Shown here piece after piece: positions 15,861 to 22,878 of a stretch of 33,738 bases of DNA. A program made the position numbers and the translations under genes. How positions within the stretch are numbered: position 1 is the stretch's first letter; every line of letters begins with the position of its first letter. Under the pieces are notes generated by a model. The model saw only the letters and a list, made by a program, of their open reading frames with translations, was not told the DNA's origin and ran no database searches. This DNA is from Acidovorax sp. (GTDB taxonomy: Bacteria > Pseudomonadota > Gammaproteobacteria > Burkholderiales > Burkholderiaceae_C): the NCBI RefSeq assembly GCF_022763525.1, contig NZ_JALEGG010000088.1:1-33738 (forward strand), written 5' to 3'.

Positions 15861-17708
15861 TCAGGCTCCCAAGGTCGAGACGCCGGGCGTCCCGGGCAGC
15901 GCCGCGACGGCCTGCGGCGGAGCCGGCCGGGGGGCGGGCGACGCGGTGTGCGGCCCAGGGTGCGCGGCCACCTTGCCCCGGGACATGCGGCCTGGGCGCA
16001 GCCGCCACGACAGCCATCCCAGCAGCAGGCCCGTGGCCAGGAACGACAGGTCCATGCCGGCCCAGGCCCACTCGCCCGCCGGCAGCGTAACGCCCAAGTG
16101 GGTGCGGGTGGTCAGTGCGTTGATCCCCGGCAGCGCAGCCCACACCAGGCCCGCGGCGCACAGCGGCACCGACCAGCCCGCGCGGCCTTCGCGCGCCAGG
16201 GCGCAGGCCAGCGCCCACAACAGCGCAAGCCCCCAGGTGCCGAAGAACCACGCCAGTTCCACGTCGGCCCGCCCCGCGGTGCCGATCGGGATCAGTCGGT
16301 TGGAGGCGATGTACACACCGCACGCCAGCGGCAGGCCCGCCAGCGTTGCGATGTTGATGGCGGCGACCAGGCGCTCGCCAAAGGGGGCTCTCGCTGCCAC
16401 CGCAAGGGGTACAGCGTGGATCTCGCGACTGGCTGCCGTTTGCGCATGTGCCTGCGCTTTTGCCTCCGATCTGGCGCTGCGCTTGACCGACCACAGCACC
16501 ATGCCGGTGGCGATCATCAGGCTGCCCAGTACCCCGAAGCCGAACAGCACCCAGCGCATGCCCGCATCGGCAAAGCGCGCCAGGTGCAGGCCGTAGAGCA
16601 CGCCATACGTTCTGGCGGCTGGGCCAGTGGCATCGGCCTGGTCCAGCCACTGGCCGGTAGTGGCGTCAAACAGCAGGCGAGGCGGGCGGTACTGGAGCCT
16701 GTCCCCATCGTGGCGCGTGATTTCGACCACGGCGCGGCCCTTGGCATCGCGCCGCGCTTGCAGGCTGCCAATGCGGCCGCCTTGCCAGCGGGTGGATGCC
16801 GCTTCGATGAGGGGCTGCAGGGCAATGGCTGGCAGGGGCTCCACTGGGTCCCCCGGGCCACGGCGGGGGCGGCTCTCGGCCTTCTCTCCCTGCAGGTCGG
16901 CAAAGTAGGCGTTGGCGTCCACGCCTTTTTCTGTCTTGTAGGCGGTCGCAATGCCCGCGGGCATGTACAGCGTGTGGAAGATCATCAACCCGCTGAAGGT
17001 GATCATCAGGTAGAACGGCAGCACCAGCACGCCCGTGACGTTGTGCGCATCCATCCATGCGCGCTGCCCGCCCTTGTTTGGCCGGAAGGTGAAGAAGTCC
17101 TTGAAGATGCGGCGGTGCGTGATGACGCCCGTGATGAGCGCCACGAACATCAGCATCGTGGCCACGCCCACCACCCAGCGGCCCTGGATGGCCCAGCGCC
17201 CCTTTTGCGCGGTGCGCAGCTCGAAATGGAACCGGTAGAAGAAATCGCCACCCATGGTCTGGCGCGCCTCGATGGGCTCGCCCGTTTGTGGATGCATGCG
17301 CAGGGTTTCGAAGCGGCCGTTGCCGGTGCCGCGCCACAGCAGGTTGACGGCCGGGTCGCGTTCGTCGGGCAGATGCAAGATCCACTGCGTGACCTCGGGC
17401 GCCCTGCGCACCAGGGCATCCACGGACTTCTGCACGGTCTGTGCCGTGCGGGCTGCCTGCGCGGCCTGCGCGGTGGGCTCTGCTGCACCTTCGGTTTCGG
17501 TGGCGCTTGGCAGGCCGTGCATCTCGGGCCGCATCCACAGGTTGAACTCGCTGCGGAAGAACGACAGCGTGCCGGTCAGGAAAATGGCGAACAGCAGCCA
17601 GCCCAGGATGAGCCCGGCCCAGGTATGCAGCCACGACATGGCCTGGCGAAAGCCCTCGCGCTGGGTGCTGGCGGGGCGGTGGGCCGCAGGGCTGGGGGTG
17701 GCGCTCAT
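15861..17708 (-). CDS. Large PepSY domain-containing inner-membrane protein
   Basis: This is a 615-residue protein. The N-terminal helix (WLHTWAGLILGWLLFAIFLTGTLSFF, about 26-51) carries the family's HTWAG motif. A periplasmic domain follows, then paired helices around 188-265, with RWVVGVATMLMFVALITGVITH and then the AWMDAHNVTGVLVLPFYLMITFSGLMIF region carrying a conserved histidine. A second periplasmic PepSY-like part comes next, then a C-terminal set of helices that extends well beyond the 400-residue paralogue upstream. Such proteins are Fur-regulated and are thought to reduce or process ferric siderophores at the inner membrane; the reaction is inferred. It overlaps DUF3649 by 4 bp (ATGA at 17705-17708) and is followed by DUF3325 after 3 bp. 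These are signs of a tight operon. Confidence 0.88.
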   Translation of the reverse strand: MSATPSPAAHRPASTQREGFRQAMSWLHTWAGLILGWLLFAIFLTGTLSFFRSEFNLWMRPEMHGLPSATETEGAAEPTAQAAQAARTAQTVQKSVDALVRRAPEVTQWILHLPDERDPAVNLLWRGTGNGRFETLRMHPQTGEPIEARQTMGGDFFYRFHFELRTAQKGRWAIQGRWVVGVATMLMFVALITGVITHRRIFKDFFTFRPNKGGQRAWMDAHNVTGVLVLPFYLMITFSGLMIFHTLYMPAGIATAYKTEKGVDANAYFADLQGEKAESRPRRGPGDPVEPLPAIALQPLIEAASTRWQGGRIGSLQARRDAKGRAVVEITRHDGDRLQYRPPRLLFDATTGQWLDQADATGPAARTYGVLYGLHLARFADAGMRWVLFGFGVLGSLMIATGMVLWSVKRSARSEAKAQAHAQTAASREIHAVPLAVAARAPFGERLVAAINIATLAGLPLACGVYIASNRLIPIGTAGRADVELAWFFGTWGLALLWALACALAREGRAGWSVPLCAAGLVWAALPGINALTTRTHLGVTLPAGEWAWAGMDLSFLATGLLLGWLSWRLRPGRMSRGKVAAHPGPHTASPAPRPAPPQAVAALPGTPGVSTLGA

Positions 17709-18013
17709 GGCGTGATGCCCATCCACTGCGGAGCCATGGCGCAGGCGCCCAGCACCAGCGCGGGCAGCAGCGTGCCGCCCCAGGCTCCCCAGGCTGTTCG
17801 GGCATAGAAGGCCCATCCGGCGGCCATGGCGTAGGCCAGCCAGGCCAGCATGGTGGCGATCAGGACCGCCTCCACACGCGGCATGAGCTGGGCCAGTGCG
17901 AGCGAAAACGCTGCTGCCCATCCGGCAGCCAGCGCGTAGCCCCCGCCGATGGCTGCCAAGGCGCGGGAGGCGACTGCCAAGCGATAGCGCCCGTCGGCGC
18001 GCACTGGTTTCAT
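17705..18013 (-). CDS. DUF3649 family small membrane protein (putative iron uptake protein)
   Basis: This is a 102-residue protein with three predicted helices (about residues 18-43, 48-69 and 76-95) and very short loops. The sequence GGGYALAAGWAAAFSLAL and the segment AWLAYAMAAGWAFYARTAWGAW are typical of DUF3649, which heads PepSY operons in iron-starvation regulons. Function is unknown; it is probably a PepSY partner. The ATG at 18011-18013 gives the family's usual length, though its ribosome-binding site is weak. An in-frame ATG at 18128-18130 would add 39 residues and cannot be excluded. The stop overlaps the PepSY ATG. Confidence 0.82.
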   Translation of the reverse strand: MKPVRADGRYRLAVASRALAAIGGGYALAAGWAAAFSLALAQLMPRVEAVLIATMLAWLAYAMAAGWAFYARTAWGAWGGTLLPALVLGACAMAPQWMGITP

Positions 18014-18389
18014 GACGGTGCCCCGGCTGCGTGGCGTTGAATCGGCGGGCAGGAAAGGTACGCCCCAAGGCAGGGACAGGCAGTGGCGCGCAGCATTGAG
18101 AAAAAGCTCCAGGCGTGGGTGCAAAGACATTCCGACGCTGGCTGGAGCGGGGGCGGGGCCCGCTGCTGGCTGGCTGGTGTGGTGGGGAACCTTCGCGTGC
18201 CTCACGGGCCGCAATATCGCGGCCTGCCGTTCATCGCATGGGGGCCGTCGCTTTGCGCCGCTGGCAGCATCGCGATGCCCCCGCATCGCAGCACGCGCTG
18301 GCGCTCGATGCATGCGGAGGTTCCCTGGTGAGCGATGGCCCGTGGGGCTACGGGGTGGCCCGCCGGCGGCCATCGTTCACCGGGGATGC

Positions 18390-18417
18390 ATTCTACCGTT
18401 GTTGAGAAGCATTCGCA
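18390..18417 (-). promoter_or_regulatory. Fur-like site and promoter for the DUF3649-PepSY-DUF3325-receptor run
   Basis: TGAGAAGCATTCGCA (18403-18417) matches 10 of 14 specified bases of the Fur 7-1-7 consensus TGATAATnATTATCA and is itself largely palindromic (5 of 7 pairs). On the minus strand a -10-like TAGAAT (18390-18395) follows it, the same hexamer seen at the FTR1 promoter. No iron-related plus-strand gene is near, so it should serve the minus-strand run starting at 18013. The implied leader is about 370 nt. Confidence 0.65.
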
Positions 18418-18492
18418 TTTATTGAGGCGCTTCGATGGTGGGGTTGCGGCGCATTTGCAACATTCTGTGTGTCGCCTCGCTGGCTACGCGCG

Positions 18493-18516
18493 AAAAAAAA
18501 CGGGCCGAAGCCCGTT
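18493..18516 (-). terminator. Rho-independent terminator of bfr
   Basis: On the minus strand the sequence is AACGGGC-TTCG-GCCCGTT followed by a T-run: a perfect 7-bp stem with a UUCG tetraloop. The plus-strand A8 lies at 18493-18500. It is 40 bp past the bfr stop codon, and it also isolates the downstream Fur-controlled run from bfr transcription. Confidence 0.92.
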
Positions 18517-18556
18517 CATCCAGTGAGGGGGCGTCACCGCCCCTGCGGCGCGCGTG

Positions 18557-19033
18557 TCAGTCCACCTCACCCATCTGCGACTGCAGATAGTTCTGCAACC
18601 CCACTTTGTCGATGAGATCGATTTGAGTTTCAAGGAAGTCGATGTGCTCCTCGGTGTCGTCCAGGATCTTTTGCAGCAGGTCGCGCGAAACATAGTCGCG
18701 CACGCTCTCGCAATGGGCGATGCCGTCCTTGATGGTGGCCTGGGCGGCTTGCTCGGCACGCAGGTCACAGGCGAGGATCTCCGGCACGTCTTCGCCGACC
18801 TGCAGCTTGGCCAGGTCCTGCAGGTTGGGCAGCCCGTCCAGCGTGAAGATGCGGTCCATCAGCCAGTCGGCATGTTTCATCTCCCCGATGGATTCCGAAT
18901 ACTCCTTCTTGGCCAGCTTGTCGAAGCCCCAGTGCTTGAGCATGCGGTAGTGCAGAAAGTACTGATTGATCGCGGTGAGCTCGTTCTTGAGCTGGGCCTG
19001 CAGATGGCCGATGACCTGTGCGTCGCCTTTCAT
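18557..19033 (-). CDS. bfr: Bacterioferritin
   Basis: This is a 158-residue bacterioferritin, which forms a 24-subunit iron-storage shell in the cytoplasm. It aligns with E. coli Bfr without gaps through residue 130. Ferroxidase ligands E18, E51, H54, E94 and H130 are present, as is the haem-ligating M52. The position of ligand E127 is threonine here (DDTEEH, T127, followed by E128 and E129). The C-terminal KVGLQNYLQSQM signature is intact. The ATG at 19031-19033 has AAGGAG at good spacing. No bacterioferritin-associated ferredoxin gene (bfd) is adjacent. A weak Fur-like sequence lies about 105 bp upstream. Confidence 0.95.
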   Translation of the reverse strand: MKGDAQVIGHLQAQLKNELTAINQYFLHYRMLKHWGFDKLAKKEYSESIGEMKHADWLMDRIFTLDGLPNLQDLAKLQVGEDVPEILACDLRAEQAAQATIKDGIAHCESVRDYVSRDLLQKILDDTEEHIDFLETQIDLIDKVGLQNYLQSQMGEVD

Positions 19034-19137
19034 GGGGGACTCCTTGTTCTGTGGGTTGAAGCGGCACCGATTGTCGTGACCGGCATCAACCCGCGCAAGG
19101 CAAGTCCCTCTTCTCGCGCATGGGCTGCGTGTGAGGC

Positions 19138-19152
19138 TGATAAGCGTTCGCG
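19138..19152 (-). promoter_or_regulatory. Weak Fur-like sequence upstream of bfr
   Basis: TGATAAGCGTTCGCG matches about 9 of 14 bases of the Fur 7-1-7 consensus, nearly all in one half (TGATAA). It lies about 105 bp upstream of bfr and about 65 bp past the FTR1 stop. It could be chance. Confidence 0.25.
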
Positions 19153-19216
19153 TTCAGCGGCCTGGCGTGCGAGGCGAGGCAAGGGCAATCCGATTGCCGA
19201 TGGATCGCAGAGCTTG

Positions 19217-20035
19217 CTACTGCGCCGTTCGAGCCGTCGCAGTAGCAGCAGCGCCCACTGCGGGCGACGTTACCGCCGATGTGGCGCGGCGTTCCCGCCA
19301 GTGCGCCACACCCAGCCACACGGTGGGCACCACTACCAGGGCCAGCGAAATCAGCTGGGCGATGGTGCCCTCTGCCAGATCTTCGGTGGCAGCGTGCCAC
19401 CAGGCGTTGTCGATTCCGGGGATCTGGGCGCCTTCGGTGAATTCATGGAATGCATAGATCACCAGTTGCACTGCAAACACCGCCATGAACCACGCGGTGA
19501 CGCGGAAGAACCGCGAGAGATTCACCGCGCGGCCGTAGCGTGTCCAGGCCCAGGCGATGGCAATGGCCAGCGCCAGGCCCGCCAGGCCGCCCCAGGCCAT
19601 GTAGGCCAGGTCGGCGCTGCGGGCCAGGGCGGCGAGCATGGTGGCTGTCTCCACCCCTTCGCGGCCCACCATGAAGAGGGCGAACAGAAACACTGCCATC
19701 CAGGCGCGCGGGCCTTCGAGCAGGCTGGCGCTTTGCATACGCTGGGCAATGTCCTGCCCCATGCCTTGGCCTGCGCGGTGCATGTGGACCACGCACCAGG
19801 TCACCGTGGCGGCGGCCACCAGCGCCATCACACCCTCGGCCGCAGGTGACAGCGCGCCGACCTGCGACAGCACCCAGCCCAGCGCCAGCGAGAGCAGGGC
19901 GGCCACGCCGACGCCCGCGCGCAGCGGCAGCAGCAGGTGCAGGCGGCCCGTCTTGCGCAGGTAAAGCGTGGCAATGGCCACGACGAGCAGGGCTTCTAGC
20001 CCTTCACGGAAACAGATCAGCAGAGTCTGGAACAT
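19217..20035 (-). CDS. FTR1 family iron permease
   Basis: This is a 272-residue inner-membrane permease with about seven predicted helices. Both REXXE iron-pathway motifs are present: REGLE at residues 10-14 in the first helix and REGVE at 125-129 in the fourth. These are the hallmark of FTR1/EfeU/FtrC proteins. Such permeases import iron, usually after oxidation by a partner (EfeB/EfeO, FtrA/FtrB or a multicopper oxidase). No such partner gene adjoins it here, so it is an orphan within this window. The C-terminal tail after about residue 250 is Ala/Thr-rich. It starts at the ATG 20033-20035 and is preceded by a leader with palindromic repeat copy C and a strong Fur-like site. Confidence 0.92.
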   Translation of the reverse strand: MFQTLLICFREGLEALLVVAIATLYLRKTGRLHLLLPLRAGVGVAALLSLALGWVLSQVGALSPAAEGVMALVAAATVTWCVVHMHRAGQGMGQDIAQRMQSASLLEGPRAWMAVFLFALFMVGREGVETATMLAALARSADLAYMAWGGLAGLALAIAIAWAWTRYGRAVNLSRFFRVTAWFMAVFAVQLVIYAFHEFTEGAQIPGIDNAWWHAATEDLAEGTIAQLISLALVVVPTVWLGVAHWRERRATSAVTSPAVGAAATATARTAQ

Positions 20036-20052
20036 GATGAAACAAAGGCCTT

Positions 20053-20111
20053 TGCTATAAATAGATGAGCTGCCTGCGCTTGATCATCAAGCGCAAGAGC
20101 CATTTTTGACC
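20053..20111 (-). repeat. Palindromic intergenic repeat, copy C, within the FTR1 leader
   Basis: A perfect 9-bp stem, TGCGCTTGA (20075-20083) with TCAAGCGCA (20087-20095), has a 3-nt loop. It is flanked by GAGCTGCC on the left and GAGCCATTTTTGA on the right, the family's flank pattern. It lies between the probable FTR1 transcription start (about 20176) and the FTR1 ATG (20035), so it should fold in the mRNA leader. Confidence 0.72.
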
Positions 20112-20182
20112 GATAAAACAGTGCGGAAGCCGGCGGGCGTTTCACAGATCGAACAACCAGCGGCACAGCACGCTTCGGATGG

Positions 20183-20211
20183 ATTCTATTGAATGAGAAT
20201 TAGTTTCATTC
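20183..20211 (-). promoter_or_regulatory. Strong Fur-like site and promoter for the FTR1 permease gene
   Basis: TGAGAATTAGTTTCA (20194-20208) matches 11 of 14 specified bases of TGATAATnATTATCA. The symmetry extends outward to GAAT...ATTC at 20191-20211. On the minus strand a -10-like TAGAAT (20183-20188) follows directly, so Fur would block RNA polymerase. This is the most convincing Fur site in the window. Confidence 0.78.
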
Positions 20212-20276
20212 AAAAACTTGCAGCAGTCTTTGAGGTGGCGCAACATGCGACAGCCCGCCGCGGGGCAATCGGTCGC

Positions 20277-20321
20277 GATATAGTCATATCCAATTGATTC
20301 AATGCAATCAATTAATTGGAT
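20277..20321 (+). promoter_or_regulatory. AT-rich inverted-repeat cluster upstream of ahpC (candidate operator)
   Basis: Three overlapping symmetries occur about 65-110 bp upstream of the ahpC ATG: GATAT-AGTC-ATATC (20277-20290), AATTGATT-CAATGC-AATCAATT (20292-20313, perfect 8-bp arms) and ATCCAATT/AATTGGAT (20288-20295 and 20314-20321). Peroxide-responsive ahpC promoters are often controlled by OxyR, but the canonical ATAG/CTAT spacing is not clear here. The regulator is left open. Confidence 0.45.
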
Positions 20322-20384
20322 TCATGGTGTCAAACCGCCTAGACTTCCTCCTCGTTCAGTCAACCAACCACAAAGGAAACAGCA

Positions 20385-20960
20385 ATGTCCCTGATCAATA
20401 CGCAAGTTCAGCCCTTCAAGACCACCGCTTTCGTCAACCGTGGCGGCAAGGGTGAATTCATCGAAGTGACCGAGCAGACCCTCAAGGGCAAGTGGTCCGT
20501 GCTGATCTTCATGCCGGCAGCTTTCACATTCAACTGCCCCACCGAAATCGAAGACGCTGCCGAGAACTACGCTGAGTTCCAGAAGGCTGGCGCCGAGGTG
20601 TACATCGTGACGACCGACACGCACTTCTCGCACAAGGTGTGGCATGAAACTTCCGACGCCGTGGGCAAGGCCAAATTCCCCCTGGTCGGCGACCCCACGC
20701 ACCAGCTGACCAACGCGTTTGGCGTGCACATCCCTGAAGAAGGCCTGGCGCTGCGCGGCACCTTCGTGGTCAACCCCGATGGCGTGATCAAGACGATGGA
20801 AATCCACTCCAACGAAATCGCCCGCGATGTGTCGGAAACCCTGCGCAAGCTGAAGGCTGCCCAGTTCACCGCCGCCAACCCCGGCCAGGTTTGCCCAGCC
20901 AAGTGGAAGGAAGGCGCCAAGACGCTGACGCCTTCCCTGGATCTGGTCGGCAAGATCTAA
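20385..20960 (+). CDS. ahpC: Alkyl hydroperoxide reductase subunit C (typical 2-Cys peroxiredoxin)
   Basis: This is a 191-residue cytoplasmic peroxiredoxin that reduces H2O2, organic hydroperoxides and peroxynitrite. The peroxidatic cysteine is C51 in PAAFTFNCPTE, which keeps the PxxxTxxC motif. E. coli has PADFTFVCPTE, so a valine next to the cysteine is asparagine here. The resolving cysteine is C170 in GQVCPAKWKEG, and the C-terminal SLDLVGKI matches E. coli AhpC. The ATG is supported by AAAGGAA eight bases upstream. It is followed by a strong terminator and then ahpF, its dedicated reductase. It is divergent from an iron permease gene, in line with linked control of iron and peroxide. Confidence 0.97.
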   Translation: MSLINTQVQPFKTTAFVNRGGKGEFIEVTEQTLKGKWSVLIFMPAAFTFNCPTEIEDAAENYAEFQKAGAEVYIVTTDTHFSHKVWHETSDAVGKAKFPLVGDPTHQLTNAFGVHIPEEGLALRGTFVVNPDGVIKTMEIHSNEIARDVSETLRKLKAAQFTAANPGQVCPAKWKEGAKTLTPSLDLVGKI

Positions 20961-20984
20961 GCCTGCTTAACTTCGGCCTCGAAG

Positions 20985-21031
20985 CCGGACAGCGTCATGG
21001 CGCTCGTGCGCCATGCCGTCCGGTTTTTTTT
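20985..21031 (+). terminator. Intercistronic terminator between ahpC and ahpF
   Basis: This is a two-part stem: CCGGAC (20985-20990) pairs with GTCCGG (21018-21023), enclosing CATGGCG-CTCGTG-CGCCATG. Eight T residues follow at 21024-21031. It sits 25 bp past the ahpC stop and about 90 bp before ahpF. Partial read-through would produce much more AhpC than AhpF mRNA. No obvious separate ahpF promoter was recognised in the remaining gap. Confidence 0.88.
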
Positions 21032-21122
21032 CGCCCAGAGTTTGGCCAGCAGGCTTGATCTGCCAACCGCCTGCCGCCAACCTGTGAAGGCATCACAACT
21101 CGAAATCTGAAAGGACACCACC

Positions 21123-22745
21123 ATGCTCGACGAACAACTCAAGACCCAGCTTTCCGCGTACCTGGAGCGCGTGCAGCAGCCGTTTGAGCTGGTGGCGTCC
21201 CTGGACGACAGCGAGACGGCGCGCGACATGCGCGAGCTCCTGACCACCATCCAATCCCTGCGCAGCGACAAGATCACCCTGCGCACCGATGGCAACGACG
21301 CCCGGAAGCCATCCTTCAGCCTGCAGCGCGTGGGCGCCACCAACAGCCTGCGCTTTGCCGGCCTGCCGCTGGGCCACGAATTCACTTCGCTCGTGCTGGC
21401 CCTGCTGTGGACGGGCGGCCATCCACCCAAGGTCGAGCAGGACGTGATCGACCAGATTCAGGCGCTGGATGGCGACTTCAACTTCGAGGTCTACATGAGC
21501 CTGACCTGCCACAACTGCCCGGACGTGGTGCAGGCCCTGTCGCTGATGGCCGTGGTCAACCCCAAGGTCAAGACCACCGTCGTTGAAGGCGGTGCCTTCC
21601 AGCAGGAAGTGACCGACCGCGAAATCATGGCCGTGCCCATGGTGTTCCTGAACGGGCAGGTGTTCGGCTCCGGCCGCATGTCGCTGGAAGAGATCGTCGC
21701 CAAGCTCGACACCGGCTCGGCCGCCCGCGAAGCCGCCAAGCTCAGCGCCAAGGACCCGTACGACGTGCTCATCGTCGGTGGCGGCCCCGCTGGCGCGGCA
21801 GCCGCGGTGTACGCCGCCCGCAAGGGCATCCGCACCGGCGTCGCCGCCGAGCGCTTTGGCGGCCAGGTGAACGACACCCTGGCCATCGAGAACTACATCT
21901 CGGTGCTCGAAACCGAGGGCCCCAAGTTTGCTGCCGCGCTGGAGGCCCACACCCGCGCCTACGACGTGGACATCATGAACCTGCAGCGCGCAGACAAGCT
22001 CATCCCCGCCGCGCAGCCCGGCGGCCTAGTCGAGGTGCAGCTGGCCAATGGCGGCTCGCTCAAGGCCAAGACGGTGATCCTGTCCACCGGCGCCCGCTGG
22101 CGCAATGTGAACGTGCCCGGCGAAGCCGAGTACAAGAACAAGGGCGTGGCCTACTGCCCGCACTGCGACGGCCCGCTGTTCAAGGGCAAGCGCGTGTCCG
22201 TCATCGGCGGCGGCAACAGCGGCGTAGAGGCGGCGATCGACCTGGCTGGCATCGTGCAGCATGTCACGCTCATCGAGTTTGCCGACCAGCTCAAGGCCGA
22301 TGCCGTGCTGGTGAACAAGCTCAAGAGCCTGCCCAACGTGACCATCCACATCAACGCGCAGACCACGGAGATCACCGGAGCCGAAGGCAAGGTGAATGGC
22401 CTGAAATACAAGGATCGCGCGACCGGGGTGGAGCACGCCGTACCGCTGGAAGGCGTGTTCGTGCAGATCGGCCTTGTGCCCAACACCGAGTGGCTCAAGG
22501 GCACGGTGGAGCTTTCCAAGTTCGGCGAAATCATCGTCGACTCGCACGGCCGCACCAACCTGCCCGGCGTGTTCGCGGCGGGTGACTGCACCACGGTGCC
22601 GTTCAAGCAGATCGTGATCGCGGCGGGCGAGGGATCGAAGGCGGCACTGAGCGCGTTCGATCATCTGATCCGCATGCCGGTGGTGGCTGCGCCCGCATCG
22701 ACGGCGGGCGCCACGGCTGGAACGCCGGTGGCAGAGGTGGCCTGA
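21123..22745 (+). CDS. ahpF: Alkyl hydroperoxide reductase subunit F (flavoprotein disulfide reductase)
   Basis: This is a 540-residue NAD(P)H-dependent flavoprotein that reduces oxidised AhpC. It has an N-terminal tandem thioredoxin-like domain (about 1-200) with redox pair C129/C132 in TCHNCP. A flexible linker leads to a thioredoxin-reductase-like core with the FAD-binding GGGPAG (219-224), the second redox pair C345/C348 in YCPHCDG, the NAD(P)-binding GGGNSG (362-367) and the late FAD motif GVFAAGDCT. The extra Ala/Thr/Val-rich tail after DHLIRMP is likely disordered and makes the protein slightly longer than E. coli AhpF. The ATG is preceded by AAAGGA. It belongs with ahpC, separated by a terminator-like hairpin. 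Confidence 0.97.
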   Translation: MLDEQLKTQLSAYLERVQQPFELVASLDDSETARDMRELLTTIQSLRSDKITLRTDGNDARKPSFSLQRVGATNSLRFAGLPLGHEFTSLVLALLWTGGHPPKVEQDVIDQIQALDGDFNFEVYMSLTCHNCPDVVQALSLMAVVNPKVKTTVVEGGAFQQEVTDREIMAVPMVFLNGQVFGSGRMSLEEIVAKLDTGSAAREAAKLSAKDPYDVLIVGGGPAGAAAAVYAARKGIRTGVAAERFGGQVNDTLAIENYISVLETEGPKFAAALEAHTRAYDVDIMNLQRADKLIPAAQPGGLVEVQLANGGSLKAKTVILSTGARWRNVNVPGEAEYKNKGVAYCPHCDGPLFKGKRVSVIGGGNSGVEAAIDLAGIVQHVTLIEFADQLKADAVLVNKLKSLPNVTIHINAQTTEITGAEGKVNGLKYKDRATGVEHAVPLEGVFVQIGLVPNTEWLKGTVELSKFGEIIVDSHGRTNLPGVFAAGDCTTVPFKQIVIAAGEGSKAALSAFDHLIRMPVVAAPASTAGATAGTPVAEVA

Positions 22746-22878
22746 GTGCTGCGGCTATGCTGAACAAGTCCTTCGCGCAGGGCATCGCGCGCCCGCGCGA
22801 AGTCTGCGGCAGCCGACACCGGGCCGGGCCTGCCGCATGGCGCCGGCTTGGTTTGAGCTGTTTCAGGTGAAAACGAAC

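Larger units (their letters stand above)
18014..18556. other. Gene-free stretch: long leader of the DUF3649 run and bfr terminator
   Basis: No convincing gene is present on either strand. 18014-18385 is a GC-rich leader that includes a perfect small hairpin, GGCCGC-AATATC-GCGGCC (18207-18224). 18390-18417 holds a -10-like hexamer and a Fur-like site. 18493-18516 is the bacterioferritin terminator. The distance from the Fur-like site to the DUF3649 start is unusually long. Confidence 0.6.
20036..20384. other. Divergent control region between the FTR1 permease gene and ahpC
   Basis: This 349-bp AT-enriched region contains no gene. From left to right it holds palindromic repeat copy C in the FTR1 leader, a -10-like hexamer and the Fur-like site for FTR1, a GC-rich middle, and a cluster of AT-rich inverted repeats upstream of ahpC. 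Confidence 0.75.

Noticed and set aside
13977-17807. Long plus-strand frames opposite the Fiu-like receptor and large PepSY genes
   Set aside because: They mirror genuine minus-strand genes and have biased, motif-free translations.
18083-18425. Short plus-strand genes in the long gap before bfr
   Set aside because: Three overlapping frames compete, none has a ribosome-binding site or recognisable domain, and the region fits a minus-strand leader.
20277-20321. Canonical OxyR binding site at ahpC
   Set aside because: Only scattered ATAG/TATC pieces are present. The required four-fold ATAG/CTAT spacing could not be aligned, so it is listed only as an inverted-repeat cluster.
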